From Nitrososphaera sp. UBA217 (GTDB taxonomy: Archaea; Thermoproteota; Nitrososphaeria; Nitrososphaerales; Nitrososphaeraceae), in contig DAOL01000020.1 in the NCBI GenBank assembly GCA_002501845.1, forward strand, positions 4,989 to 21,638: DNA of 16,650 bases, given 5' to 3'. Within the stretch, counting starts at the first letter, position 1. Every line of letters begins with the position of its first letter. The notes below the pieces were generated by a model. It had not been told where the DNA came from. It saw only the letters and a program-made list of their open reading frames with translations, and did not search any database. This document shows, piece after piece, positions 6,826 to 13,314 of the stretch. The translations under genes and the position numbers were made by a program.

Positions 6826-6957
6826 TTAGTCTTCTCTGGCAAACGCCACGAATATCCGGTTTAGGCATGTCGGGCAGCATGGCCGACCGTTAAACTCTGC
6901 CATGCTTCCAGTAGAGACCTTGAAACCCTTGCATATGAAGCAGGTCTTCTCAGACAT
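6826..6957 (-). CDS. 43-aa double-CxxC zinc-knuckle protein
   Basis: A complete ORF from ATG 6957 to TAA 6826, 43 aa. It begins MSEKTCFICKGFKV and has two metal-type knuckles, C6-x2-C9 and C28-x2-C31 (with an extra C27), spaced like a minimal zinc ribbon; the end is charged (AFARED). The pattern of four positioned cysteines in so short a frame is unlikely by chance. Function is unknown. Its stop abuts the aroB' stop with no gap. A TTAAAT box (6995-7000) predicts a short leader; alternatively the palindromic TATA at 7122-7133 gives a leader of about 140 nt that includes the foldable region 7002-7100. Confidence 0.7.
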   Translation of the reverse strand: MSEKTCFICKGFKVSTGSMAEFNGRPCCPTCLNRIFVAFARED

Positions 6958-7001
6958 TGCAGTAGACAAGAGGTGTACGTCAACCAGCATGCGCATTTAA
7001 T

Positions 7002-7100
7002 CACTACTATGTAAGAGAAGTGACATGCTTGTCCTGTTGCCAAATGCTGATTTTGCAAGCACCACGATTTAGCTCGGAAAAGCGAGCTGGTGATGTAGTG
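7002..7100 (-). ncRNA. Candidate structured RNA or 5' leader
   Basis: CACTAC (7002-7007) pairs with GTAGTG (7095-7100) and encloses three hairpins: GACA/TGTC (7022-7033); TTGC-C-AAAT / ATTT-T-GCAA with a GCTG tetraloop (7037-7058, 8 of 9 positions paired); and CACC + AGCTCG / CGAGCT + GGTG with a 7-nt one-sided bulge (7060-7092). Either strand could fold. Minus is preferred because a palindromic TATA (7122-7133) is centred about 27 nt from 7100, which would place the RNA 5' end at the closing stem. It could be a freestanding RNA or a leader of the 43-aa gene. It matches no RNA family I know. Confidence 0.3.
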
Positions 7101-7102
7101 TC

Positions 7103-7107
7103 TTTTT
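7103..7107 (+). terminator. T5 tract after the foldable region (plus strand)
   Basis: TTTTT lies 3 nt after the closing stem. If the region is transcribed on the plus strand, this would be a plausible oligo-T archaeal terminator. No good plus-strand promoter precedes the closing stem, so this reading is the less likely one. Confidence 0.2.
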
Positions 7108-7121
7108 AGTCTGTTGTTTAC

Positions 7122-7133
7122 TACTTTAAAGTA
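7122..7133. promoter_or_regulatory. Palindromic TATA-like site TACTTTAAAGTA
   Basis: A perfect 12-bp palindrome centred on TTTAAA in the gap between the 43-aa gene and the methyltransferase gene. As a box A it can work both ways: minus-strand initiation near 7100 and plus-strand initiation near 7155, the latter leaving about 22 nt before the methyltransferase ATG. It could equally be a dimer operator. Confidence 0.35.
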
Positions 7134-7141
7134 AGCCGGAT

Positions 7142-7177
7142 ATGGGCGAACAAGACAAGCAAGCCGACATCCAGTAA
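7142..7177 (+). CDS. Possible 11-codon upstream ORF of the methyltransferase
   Basis: ATG 7142 reads MGEQDKQADIQ and stops at TAA 7175-7177, whose last base is the first of the methyltransferase ATG (TAATG). Such overlaps allow termination-reinitiation. However, the candidate TATA site at 7122-7133 would start transcription after this ATG, so it may be chance. Confidence 0.15.
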   Translation: MGEQDKQADIQ

Positions 7178-8049
7178 TGTTTGCACAGGAACAAATTGTG
7201 AACCAGATACTCGCTGGAAACTGCAAGGACGTGCTTCAAAAGCTACCTGCGAACTCTGTTCAGCTGACGATAACTTCGCCACCATATCGGAACGCTATAG
7301 ACTATGATATGCATGCGTCTGGCAGCGGGGGGAACTATAGAGGCAAGCTGAATCTTGACATCAACGACTACCTGACCGATATGGTCGACATTTTCGGCGA
7401 CAAGGTCTATCGCGTGACAAAGGAGGGCGGCTACTGTTGCATAGTAATAGCCAACGAAGTCGTCAACGGCACGATACTTCCACTGCCGCACATGCTGCTG
7501 TCAAGGCTGGTGGTGCCGTTTGGCAAGTGGCAGCTTCATGAAGAGATAATCTGGCACAAGGTGACAGGCGGCACGAACCGCTATGGGTCGTTTGTGATCA
7601 ATCCTTACCCGAAGTATTACCGAGCAAACATCATGCATGAATTCATCCTGATACTGCGCAAAGGCGACGTCAACAGTGGCCGGACACAAAGAAAAAATGC
7701 GCTTCCTGCGACGCACGAAGAATGGACAAAAGAAATTGCCAACTCGGTATGGCACATCGCGCCTGTTCCTCCAGGCTACATCAAGCACCCTTGCCCGTAT
7801 CCAGAAGAAATCCCGTACCGTCTGATGAAATTATATTCATATGAAAATGACGTTATGCTTGACCCCTTCAACGGCAGCGGCCAAACCACAAAAGTAGCGC
7901 ACCACTTTGGGCGCCGCTATATCGGGATCGAGTTGGTAAAGGATTATGTAAACCTAGCCAAGTCGAGAATAGAGGAGCCCCTTCATATACGAAATGAGGC
8001 CCTCATCGCCAACTGGAAAAAAATACCCTCCCATCATCAGAAACACTAG
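7177..8049 (+). CDS. Orphan DNA methyltransferase, SPPY (probably N4-cytosine) type
   Basis: S-adenosylmethionine-dependent DNA amino-methyltransferase, 290 aa. The catalytic motif IV TSPPY is near the N-terminus (33-37) and the SAM motif I DPFNGSG near the C-terminus (229-235), followed by GRRYIGIEL; this order defines the beta class. SPPY in that class is most often associated with N4-methylcytosine, so m4C is the likely product and N6-adenine the alternative. The central part (40-190) would hold the target-recognition segment; specificity cannot be read from sequence. No restriction nuclease, specificity subunit or phage gene is nearby, so a housekeeping or regulatory role is likelier than restriction-modification. 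It sits in the non-aro block that separates aroB' from aroD. Confidence 0.85.
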   Translation: MFAQEQIVNQILAGNCKDVLQKLPANSVQLTITSPPYRNAIDYDMHASGSGGNYRGKLNLDINDYLTDMVDIFGDKVYRVTKEGGYCCIVIANEVVNGTILPLPHMLLSRLVVPFGKWQLHEEIIWHKVTGGTNRYGSFVINPYPKYYRANIMHEFILILRKGDVNSGRTQRKNALPATHEEWTKEIANSVWHIAPVPPGYIKHPCPYPEEIPYRLMKLYSYENDVMLDPFNGSGQTTKVAHHFGRRYIGIELVKDYVNLAKSRIEEPLHIRNEALIANWKKIPSHHQKH

Positions 8050-8051
8050 CT

Positions 8052-8059
8052 GTTTTTAT
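8052..8059 (+). promoter_or_regulatory. TATA-like / oligo-T sequence after the methyltransferase
   Basis: GTTTTTATTG starts 2 nt after the methyltransferase stop and is centred about 27 nt before ATG 8082 of the broken flavoprotein gene. It can be read as a box A for that gene, as an oligo-T terminator for the methyltransferase, or both. Confidence 0.35.
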
Positions 8060-8081
8060 TGTAGGCTGACAGTATTATTGC

Positions 8082-8493
8082 ATGAGCCAAGATACTTTAC
8101 AGTCAAAGCTAATAAGCAGGCTCTTCCGATCCAAGAACTTTGGATTTCTGGCAACACTGATGCCTGACGGGTCGCCGCAGGTCACACCGACATGGGTGGA
8201 TGCCGATGCAACCATATCATTATCAATACTGCGCTGGGCAGGCTAAAGCACAAGAACATTTCACGCGACCCCCGCGTTGCAGTTTCAGTAATCGATCAGA
8301 CCAACCCGTACGACATGGTGACTGTCAGAGGCAGAGTAGTGGAGCAGGCGACAAACGGCGCCGAGGAACACATCGACAAGATGACGAAAAAGTATTTGGG
8401 CGTTGACAAGTATCAGGCCGCATCCCCGGAGAAAAGAGGGTTATACTGAAGTTCAAGCCTGACAAGGTGTTCCACCAAAAGCCGCCGCGCTGA
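8082..8493 (+). pseudogene. PPOX-family FMN/F420-type flavoprotein gene, two frameshifts
   Basis: The pieces together spell a pyridoxamine-phosphate-oxidase-like split-barrel protein of about 136 aa, a group that includes F420- or FMN-dependent oxidoreductases. Frame 1 from ATG 8082 gives FGFLATLMPDGSPQVTPTWVDAD. The match jumps to frame 2 near 8209 (HIIINTALGRLKHKNISRDP through to YLGVDKYQAASPEKR) and to frame 3 near 8437-8440 (VILKFKPDKVFHQKPPR, TGA 8491). The first shift equals one missing base after GATGCCGATG. The second, in an AGAGGG run, equals one missing or two extra bases. As written, frame 1 stops after about 50 codons. The flanks are otherwise well conserved, so this is either very recent decay or sequencing error. 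The stop abuts the next, convergent gene. Confidence 0.8.
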
Positions 8494-8838
8494 TCACGAT
8501 GGACGGGTGTTGCGCTCTTTTAGCAGTCTGCCCAGCGCTTTCTGCCTGATGGCCGTCTCGACATATTGGTCGTCGCAGTTATTGCAAACCGAATAGATCG
8601 CAGCGCTGTCTTGGCTTGGCGTTATCACATTTTTCCAGTGCAGGATAAAATCACTTTTTGAACAAATGACACATGCCTTTCTGCCTTCGAGGGGAGAGCC
8701 ATCTGCGCCCGTATATATTGCATTCATCTCGTAGCCTCCATCGGCAAGTACGCTCCACTCTTTTGAAAACAACTTGGCCATCTCTTGGTCAAAGCCAAGT
8801 GACTGAAGCCGCGCGACGTGTTTCTCTAAAGAAAGCAT
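8494..8838 (-). CDS. 114-aa CxxC...CxxC putative zinc protein
   Basis: 114 aa from ATG 8838. The N-terminal 45 residues look helical (LEKHVARLQSLGFDQEMAKLF...). A metal-type quartet follows: C56-x2-C59 (ACVIC) and C85-x2-C88 (VCNNC), 25 residues apart, then a basic C-terminal helix (IRQKALGRLLKERN). This suggests a zinc-ribbon-like fold, but I recognise no family. A box ATTATTAACC is centred about 28 nt upstream, so the mRNA is probably leaderless. Its stop and the stop of the broken PPOX gene together form TGATCA, leaving no intergenic space. Confidence 0.75.
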   Translation of the reverse strand: MLSLEKHVARLQSLGFDQEMAKLFSKEWSVLADGGYEMNAIYTGADGSPLEGRKACVICSKSDFILHWKNVITPSQDSAAIYSVCNNCDDQYVETAIRQKALGRLLKERNTRPS

Positions 8839-8860
8839 GATGCATGCTGAATACTAAAGG

Positions 8861-8870
8861 GGTTAATAAT
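8861..8870 (-). promoter_or_regulatory. TATA-like box for the 114-aa gene
   Basis: Minus-strand ATTATTAACC is centred about 28 nt before ATG 8838, in a 104-nt divergent gap shared with the 102-aa gene. Confidence 0.45.
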
Positions 8871-8908
8871 CTGTAGGTAAGATCATGTAAGCTGCCCCGA
8901 CACACATT

Positions 8909-8917
8909 GGTTTAAGT
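8909..8917 (+). promoter_or_regulatory. TATA-like box for the 102-aa gene
   Basis: GGTTTAAGT is centred about 29 nt before ATG 8943. It supports ATG 8943 over the upstream in-frame GTG 8916, which lies inside this box and could not be transcribed from it. Confidence 0.5.
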
Positions 8918-8942
8918 GCCATTTTCGAGAAATTTTTACCTG

Positions 8943-9251
8943 ATGCAACCACACACAAAGAAAGTAGTCACTATGACTGCCATCTCACTCGGCATAATCA
9001 TGTTTGCATACGTGATTCCAGTATACATAGTCCCAGCGGCTATTGGTGTCTCTGGGGCGGCAAGGTGCACGGACTACAACTGCGCGAATGCAGCGTTCAC
9101 AAAATGTGGCGGCTATTCATCAGAAGGCGACTCGTCCACATCTACGGACTCGTGGACAAATGGTATACGGGGCATGCTCTGCATGATGGGCCTTGATAAG
9201 AGCACCTCAGTCAATGCCTTTGCCGGCCAAATCACCCTTAATAAGGTGTAA
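8943..9251 (+). CDS. Membrane-anchored Cys-containing small protein (102 aa)
   Basis: 102 aa from ATG 8943. The short basic N-terminus (MQPHTKKVV) is followed by a strongly hydrophobic segment at about 8-38 (TAISLGIIMFAYVIPVYIVP), an N-terminal anchor or uncleaved signal sequence. The remaining roughly 60 residues would be outside the cell and carry four cysteines (C42, C47, C55, C80) that could form disulfides or bind metal, plus a Ser/Thr/Asp-rich linker. No family recognised. A GTG at 8916 would add nine residues but falls in the promoter box. The 48-aa zinc-finger gene follows in the same direction within 15 nt and is probably co-transcribed. Confidence 0.7.
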   Translation: MQPHTKKVVTMTAISLGIIMFAYVIPVYIVPAAIGVSGAARCTDYNCANAAFTKCGGYSSEGDSSTSTDSWTNGIRGMLCMMGLDKSTSVNAFAGQITLNKV

Positions 9252-9266
9252 TTGCTAAAGAAAACC

Positions 9267-9413
9267 ATGTCGACCGCAGCTGCAGGTTCGAAAGGTCCAA
9301 AACAACACCGCTGCAACCTCTGCGGAAGAGTCTTTGACTCAGCCGAACTTCTCGATGCGCACAAGAGAATGGAACACGGCAAGAACAGCTCGCCACCTGC
9401 CGGCGTAGGCTAA
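9267..9413 (+). CDS. C2H2 zinc-finger mini-protein (48 aa)
   Basis: ATG 9267 to TAA 9411-9413 encodes 48 aa with one textbook finger: RCNLCGRVF...AHKRMEH, i.e. C16-x2-C19-x12-H-x4-H, with the hydrophobic F and L at classic positions. The tails are short, Ala/Gly/Lys-rich before and Ser/Pro/Gly-rich after. A TTG at 9252, right after the preceding gene's stop, would add five residues (MLKKT) and allow translational coupling. Single-finger proteins of this size are known in archaea; the partner or target here is unknown. It is too small for most ORF cut-offs and easily missed. Confidence 0.75.
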   Translation: MSTAAAGSKGPKQHRCNLCGRVFDSAELLDAHKRMEHGKNSSPPAGVG

Positions 9414-9415
9414 AA

Positions 9416-9426
9416 CAATTAATTTG
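9416..9426 (+). promoter_or_regulatory. aroD: AT-rich box before aroD
   Basis: CAATTAATTTG is centred about 29 nt before TTG 9450, fitting a leaderless transcript that restarts the aro genes after the inserted block. Confidence 0.4.
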
Positions 9427-9449
9427 ACTTAAAAGGCATCATCATTGGT

Positions 9450-10130
9450 TTGTCCGCCAAGATTTGTGTATCTATAACGCCTGAGGATGTCCAGTCAATA
9501 ACTAGGCAGGCACATCTAGCATTCGAGCTCGGAGCCGATTATGTCGAGATCCGATTCGATTTCCTCAGGCCGGAACAATTGCAGGTGTCGATCGACTCGG
9601 TAAAGGGCATAAAGAGCAAGGCAGTCTTTACGCTCCGATCAAAAGATCAAGGTGGCAAATTTGCTGGAAGCGAACAAGATCGCGTGAAATGGTTGTATAA
9701 ACTTGCAGAGCAAAAGCCGATGCTGCTCGACGTCGAGCTTGACACCCTGCAGCAAAATGACGAACTGGCAGACTTCCTTGATAGGCAAAAGACGCCGGTA
9801 CTTGTTTCATGGCATGACTTCCAAAATACGCCGCCAAACGACAAGATAGCTGACATACTTTCAGACATGAGAATCTATAGCAACTATGTCAAGATAGTGA
9901 CTACAGCGAGAAACGTCGAAGATTCGCTACGGCTGCTGGAGATGTACGAAACAACCACTGGCTTGAGCTCGATCTTTTTTGCAATGGGCGAAGCAGGCGT
10001 GGTCTCAAGGTTAATGTGCACTGTAATAGGAAACGCACCATTTACTTACGCAAGCCTTGAGAAGGCCGTCGCGCCTGGTCAGCTTACATTGAACCAGATG
10101 AGGAAGCTTTACCGCAGCATGAAAATGTAG
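9450..10130 (+). CDS. aroD: 3-dehydroquinate dehydratase, type I
   Basis: Shikimate pathway step 3: dehydration of 3-dehydroquinate to 3-dehydroshikimate through a lysine Schiff base. It is 226 aa, typical of archaeal AroD. Active-site elements are EIRFDFL (E33, R35), VSWHDF (H122), VKIVTTA (K148, Schiff base), MGEAGVVSR (R187) and the closing-loop APGQL (Q211). The start is TTG 9450; no in-frame ATG lies near the N-terminus, and the resulting SAKICVSIT is the family-typical first strand. It is the first gene of the downstream aro block and is followed by 184 nt before aroE, a gap in which I see only a TATA-like site. Confidence 0.95.
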   Translation: MSAKICVSITPEDVQSITRQAHLAFELGADYVEIRFDFLRPEQLQVSIDSVKGIKSKAVFTLRSKDQGGKFAGSEQDRVKWLYKLAEQKPMLLDVELDTLQQNDELADFLDRQKTPVLVSWHDFQNTPPNDKIADILSDMRIYSNYVKIVTTARNVEDSLRLLEMYETTTGLSSIFFAMGEAGVVSRLMCTVIGNAPFTYASLEKAVAPGQLTLNQMRKLYRSMKM

Positions 10131-10274
10131 GCTATCAAACACACCTGAACTCTTATCCAATCCCCGCCAACAATGGTTATAGAATGCATGCCTTACGTCA
10201 TATCCCATTGGAAGACCAGACCATTACGATTGGTTGCCACATCCTTGTACCGTCTCACGCTCAATTTCTTTCAG

Positions 10275-10282
10275 GTATATAT
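10275..10282 (+). promoter_or_regulatory. aroE: TATA box in the aroD-aroE gap
   Basis: GTATATAT is centred about 36 nt before TTG 10315, predicting a leader of about 9 nt. It suggests aroE onward can be transcribed separately from aroD. Confidence 0.5.
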
Positions 10283-10314
10283 GACAGACTGGCGGATATT
10301 CGCTTCTAGGCAAA

Positions 10315-11160
10315 TTGCAAGGCTCGACCAAGACGTACTGTATCATAGGCGATCCGATTCAACATTCTCTCTCGCCTGGGATGCAAAACGCGGCATTTGC
10401 AGCGCTTCGCCTTAACTGCACTTACATCGCGTTCAGAGTTCCTGCTGGCGAATTAAAAGAGTCTATTGAGTCGCTGCGCAGCATAAATATTTCAGGGTTC
10501 AACGTGACCGTGCCCCACAAGATTGAGGTGATAAAGTACCTTGACGAGCTGGACGCGTCTGCAAAAAAGACGAGAGCAGTCAACACCGTCAAAAGCGTTG
10601 AAGGGATATTGAAGGGATACAATACCGATATTGACGGTTTTATCGGGCCGCTGCGGGAGCGGCACGTGGACTTTAATGGCATGCGTGTTCTGCTACTTGG
10701 AGCCGGCGGAGCCGCACGGGCAGTGGTAGCTGCACTTTCAGAGGAAAGTGGCATGGCCAATGTGATAATTGCAAATCGCGACATGGAAAAGGCAAAAGAG
10801 CTTGTCAAGATCGGATCGGACATTGGTCTGAAATGCGAAACGCTGCCGCTTGAAAACGTGCAAGATGTTTCGCCTGAATGCGATCTAGTAGTAAATGCGA
10901 CAACGCTTGGCCTGAACAATGAGCCCAGCATTATCGATCACAAACATATAAGGAAAGGCAGCATCGTCTACGAAATCGTCTACCGGCCAGTGGTTACGGA
11001 GCTGATCGAAAACGCCAAACATGCACAGGCGACCGTTGTATACGGCTACGAAATGCTGATCGAACAGGGTGCAAAGGCGTTTGAGATATGGACAGGCCTA
11101 TCGGCTCCAAGAGAAGCCATGAAAAAGAACCTTCTTGGGATCTCTGGGGAGCCGGTATGA
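10315..11160 (+). CDS. aroE: Shikimate dehydrogenase
   Basis: Reduces 3-dehydroshikimate to shikimate, usually with NADPH. It is 281 aa. Substrate-domain motifs are GDPIQHSLSPGMQNAAF (12-28) and NVTVPHK (63-69, catalytic K69) with D105 in GYNTDIDGF. The Rossmann dinucleotide motif is GAGGAARAV (129-137), followed by the ANR sequence that commonly marks NADP preference, then VNATTLGL, YEIVYRP and GYEMLIEQG. The start is TTG 10315: the frame has a stop at 10282-10284 and no other initiator before it. The end overlaps aroK as ATGA. Identification is firm. Confidence 0.95.
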   Translation: MQGSTKTYCIIGDPIQHSLSPGMQNAAFAALRLNCTYIAFRVPAGELKESIESLRSINISGFNVTVPHKIEVIKYLDELDASAKKTRAVNTVKSVEGILKGYNTDIDGFIGPLRERHVDFNGMRVLLLGAGGAARAVVAALSEESGMANVIIANRDMEKAKELVKIGSDIGLKCETLPLENVQDVSPECDLVVNATTLGLNNEPSIIDHKHIRKGSIVYEIVYRPVVTELIENAKHAQATVVYGYEMLIEQGAKAFEIWTGLSAPREAMKKNLLGISGEPV

Positions 11161-12011
11161 GAAAGACAAGAGCGACGATGCACGGAGCAATTTCAATAGT
11201 TAACGCCATAGCTACGGGCAACGGTTCGTCGCTAGGCATTTCGCTCAGAGTTACTGCAGAGGCAGAGCTTGGCAGGGGCCGCGGCGTCAGGTTCCTCACA
11301 GGCAGGAATGAAGATAGGCTTGTCAACAACATTGTGCGCAATACGATGCCAAAAGAGATGATAGAAAACAACTTGATAACGATAAGAGTCAAGTCCGAAA
11401 TCCCGATCGGCTACGGGCTGAAGAGCTCTAGCGCTGTGTCAAACGCAGTAGCGCTTGCGTGCAGCCGCCTTGCAAGAGATGACATAGACGAGGATACAGT
11501 CCTTGATGCTGCAGTTCGGGCATCTCTGGACGCCAAGGTCTCTATGACTGGAGCATACGACGACGCCACTGCCTGCTATTTTGGCGGCTTTACTGTGACT
11601 GACAACTATTCAAGGAAGCTCATTCGCAGAGAACCTGCGCCTGAGAACTTACATTCAATCATCTTTCTACCACGCAATATTCCAAGAGGTGACGTGCACA
11701 GACTGAGCACTCTGTCAGACCTTTTCACAGACGCGTTCAGGCTGGCTGAAGCCGGCGAATACTGGAAGGCCATGAAGCTCAACGGCGTACTTGCTTGTGC
11801 TGCGTTGTCGTCAAGATACGCGCCCATAATGGCAACACTGGAGCACGGAGCTCTGGCGGCAGGAATCTCCGGCAATGGTCCATCAGTCGCGGCAGTGGCG
11901 TATGAAGACGAAGTGGACGAAATCCAGTCTGCATTATCAAAGTTCGAAGGGAGGACTATAATTTCCAAGGTTAATAACCAGAGAGCAAGCGTGGAGATCC
12001 TTAATGGTTAG
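11157..12011 (+). CDS. aroK: Archaeal (GHMP-type) shikimate kinase
   Basis: Phosphorylates shikimate to shikimate 3-phosphate. It belongs to the GHMP kinase superfamily, unrelated to the bacterial P-loop AroK. It is 284 aa from ATG 11157. The ATP-binding motif is IPIGYGLKSSSAVSNA (82-97), with HGAISIVNAIATGNGSS near the N-terminus and a C-terminal GISGNGPSVAAVA glycine motif. The frame is open upstream, but the ATG overlaps the aroE stop as ATGA and has GGGGAG 5 nt before it, a good Shine-Dalgarno sequence. The end overlaps aroA by 8 nt. Its place between aroE and aroA separates it from homoserine or mevalonate kinases. Confidence 0.94.
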   Translation: MRKTRATMHGAISIVNAIATGNGSSLGISLRVTAEAELGRGRGVRFLTGRNEDRLVNNIVRNTMPKEMIENNLITIRVKSEIPIGYGLKSSSAVSNAVALACSRLARDDIDEDTVLDAAVRASLDAKVSMTGAYDDATACYFGGFTVTDNYSRKLIRREPAPENLHSIIFLPRNIPRGDVHRLSTLSDLFTDAFRLAEAGEYWKAMKLNGVLACAALSSRYAPIMATLEHGALAAGISGNGPSVAAVAYEDEVDEIQSALSKFEGRTIISKVNNQRASVEILNG

Positions 12012-13305
12012 CATACTGATAAGAAAGTCCAAGATAGGCGGAAGTGTCAGGTGTCCTTCAAGCAAGAGCTACAGCCATCGGGCAATAACGATCGCTTCAC
12101 TTGCAGAAAGGCAGTCGACGATAACAAATGCGCTGCTTGCCCGCGACACTCTGGCGACTCTTGCCGGCTGCCAGGCCCTTGGTGTAGAGATAAGGCACCA
12201 GGGCACGACAGTGCAGGTAAAGGGCAGGCACGTATTTGACCCGCCTGAGAATGTGATAAACGCCGAGAATTCCGGCACGACGATAAGGATTATGACTACC
12301 ATGTCAGGCCTTGTTAGAACCGGATATACAGTGTTGACAGGCGACGAGAGCCTCCGCAAGCGACCAATGCAGCCTATACTAGACGCCCTTGCCCAGCTTG
12401 GGGTTGAAGCATATTCTACAAAAGGAAATGGAACGGCTCCGCTAGTGGTAAAAGGTGGAGGCATTAGGGGCGGCACCACGGTGATCGACGGCAGCATTTC
12501 AAGCCAGTTCATTTCGGGATTGCTTATCGCCGGCATTTACGCCGACTCGGAAATCGTGATGAGGATCAAGGGCAATCTTGTGTCCAAGCCGTACATTAGC
12601 GCCACGCTTGCAACAATGAAGCACTTTGGTGTGAGAGTAGATCACAGCTCGGACATGCTCGAATATCAGATCAAAAACGCGAAATACCGCGCTACCAAAT
12701 TCGATGTTCCAAGTGACTTTTCAACTGCTGCATTGATACTTGCTGCCGGCGCACTTGTTGGCGAAAAGCTGAAAGTGAGTGGTCTTAACTTTGCGCTGCC
12801 ACAGGGCGACTCGCAAATAGTCGACATTCTGAAGCAGCTGGGCTGCCCGATAAAAGTCGATAAAAGGAAGGGTGAAGTGGTGGTCCAGAAAGTTGACGAA
12901 CTGGAAGGCGGCGACTTTAACCTAAGCGACACGCCGGATCTTTTGCCGGTAGTCTCAATACTTGCACTCAAAGCAAATACACCTGTCACGATAACCGGCG
13001 TCGCGCATGCAAGGATGAAAGAGACAGACAGGGTTGCAAATATCGCTTCGGAGCTAGTGAAGTTTGGAGCGCGTATCAAGGAATTCCACGATGGACTAAA
13101 GATAACGCCGCTCAAGCCAATGAAAAACGCGTCACTTGAGGCATACAACGACCACCGGCTTTTTATGGCATTCACAATCGCGTCAATGATGACTGAAAAG
13201 TCCGTTGTAGCCGGTGCGGAGTCGGTGGACGTCTCGTACCCGAATTTCATTCAGGACATGAAAGATCTTGGGGCTAGGATCTCTCCGGCCCCGGACAGAG
13301 AATAA
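12004..13305 (+). CDS. aroA: 3-phosphoshikimate 1-carboxyvinyltransferase (EPSP synthase)
   Basis: Transfers enolpyruvyl from PEP to shikimate 3-phosphate. It is 433 aa, standard length. Motifs: PSSKSYSHRA (18-27, substrate lysine K21), ENSGTTIRI (88-96, PEP-site glycine G91), GDESLRKRPMQP (113-124), SISSQFISG (164-172), catalytic TPDLLP (D312), RMKETDR (E340) and YNDHRLFMAF (381-390). The bacterial class I N-A-G-T-A-M-R-P motif here reads N-S-G-T-T-I-R-I; this sets it apart from E. coli, but sensitivity to inhibitors cannot be judged. ATG 12004 has GGAG 7 nt upstream and overlaps aroK by 8 nt. Confidence 0.96.
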   Translation: MVSILIRKSKIGGSVRCPSSKSYSHRAITIASLAERQSTITNALLARDTLATLAGCQALGVEIRHQGTTVQVKGRHVFDPPENVINAENSGTTIRIMTTMSGLVRTGYTVLTGDESLRKRPMQPILDALAQLGVEAYSTKGNGTAPLVVKGGGIRGGTTVIDGSISSQFISGLLIAGIYADSEIVMRIKGNLVSKPYISATLATMKHFGVRVDHSSDMLEYQIKNAKYRATKFDVPSDFSTAALILAAGALVGEKLKVSGLNFALPQGDSQIVDILKQLGCPIKVDKRKGEVVVQKVDELEGGDFNLSDTPDLLPVVSILALKANTPVTITGVAHARMKETDRVANIASELVKFGARIKEFHDGLKITPLKPMKNASLEAYNDHRLFMAFTIASMMTEKSVVAGAESVDVSYPNFIQDMKDLGARISPAPDRE

Positions 13306-13314
13306 CAAAAAGAC

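Noticed and set aside
6958..7176. C/D-box guide RNA
   Set aside because: TGATGT and CTGA-like pieces exist, but no proper C/D and C'/D' set with correct spacing was found.
8192..8449. 85-codon ORF as a separate gene
   Set aside because: It is the middle piece of the frameshifted PPOX gene, with a spurious start and end.
10173..10415. 80-codon plus-strand ORF across the aroD-aroE gap
   Set aside because: It has no domain or promoter support, and its second half is aroE in another frame.
11088..11156. N-terminal extension of the shikimate kinase
   Set aside because: It overlaps the conserved end of AroE; ATG 11157 has a Shine-Dalgarno sequence and an ATGA overlap.
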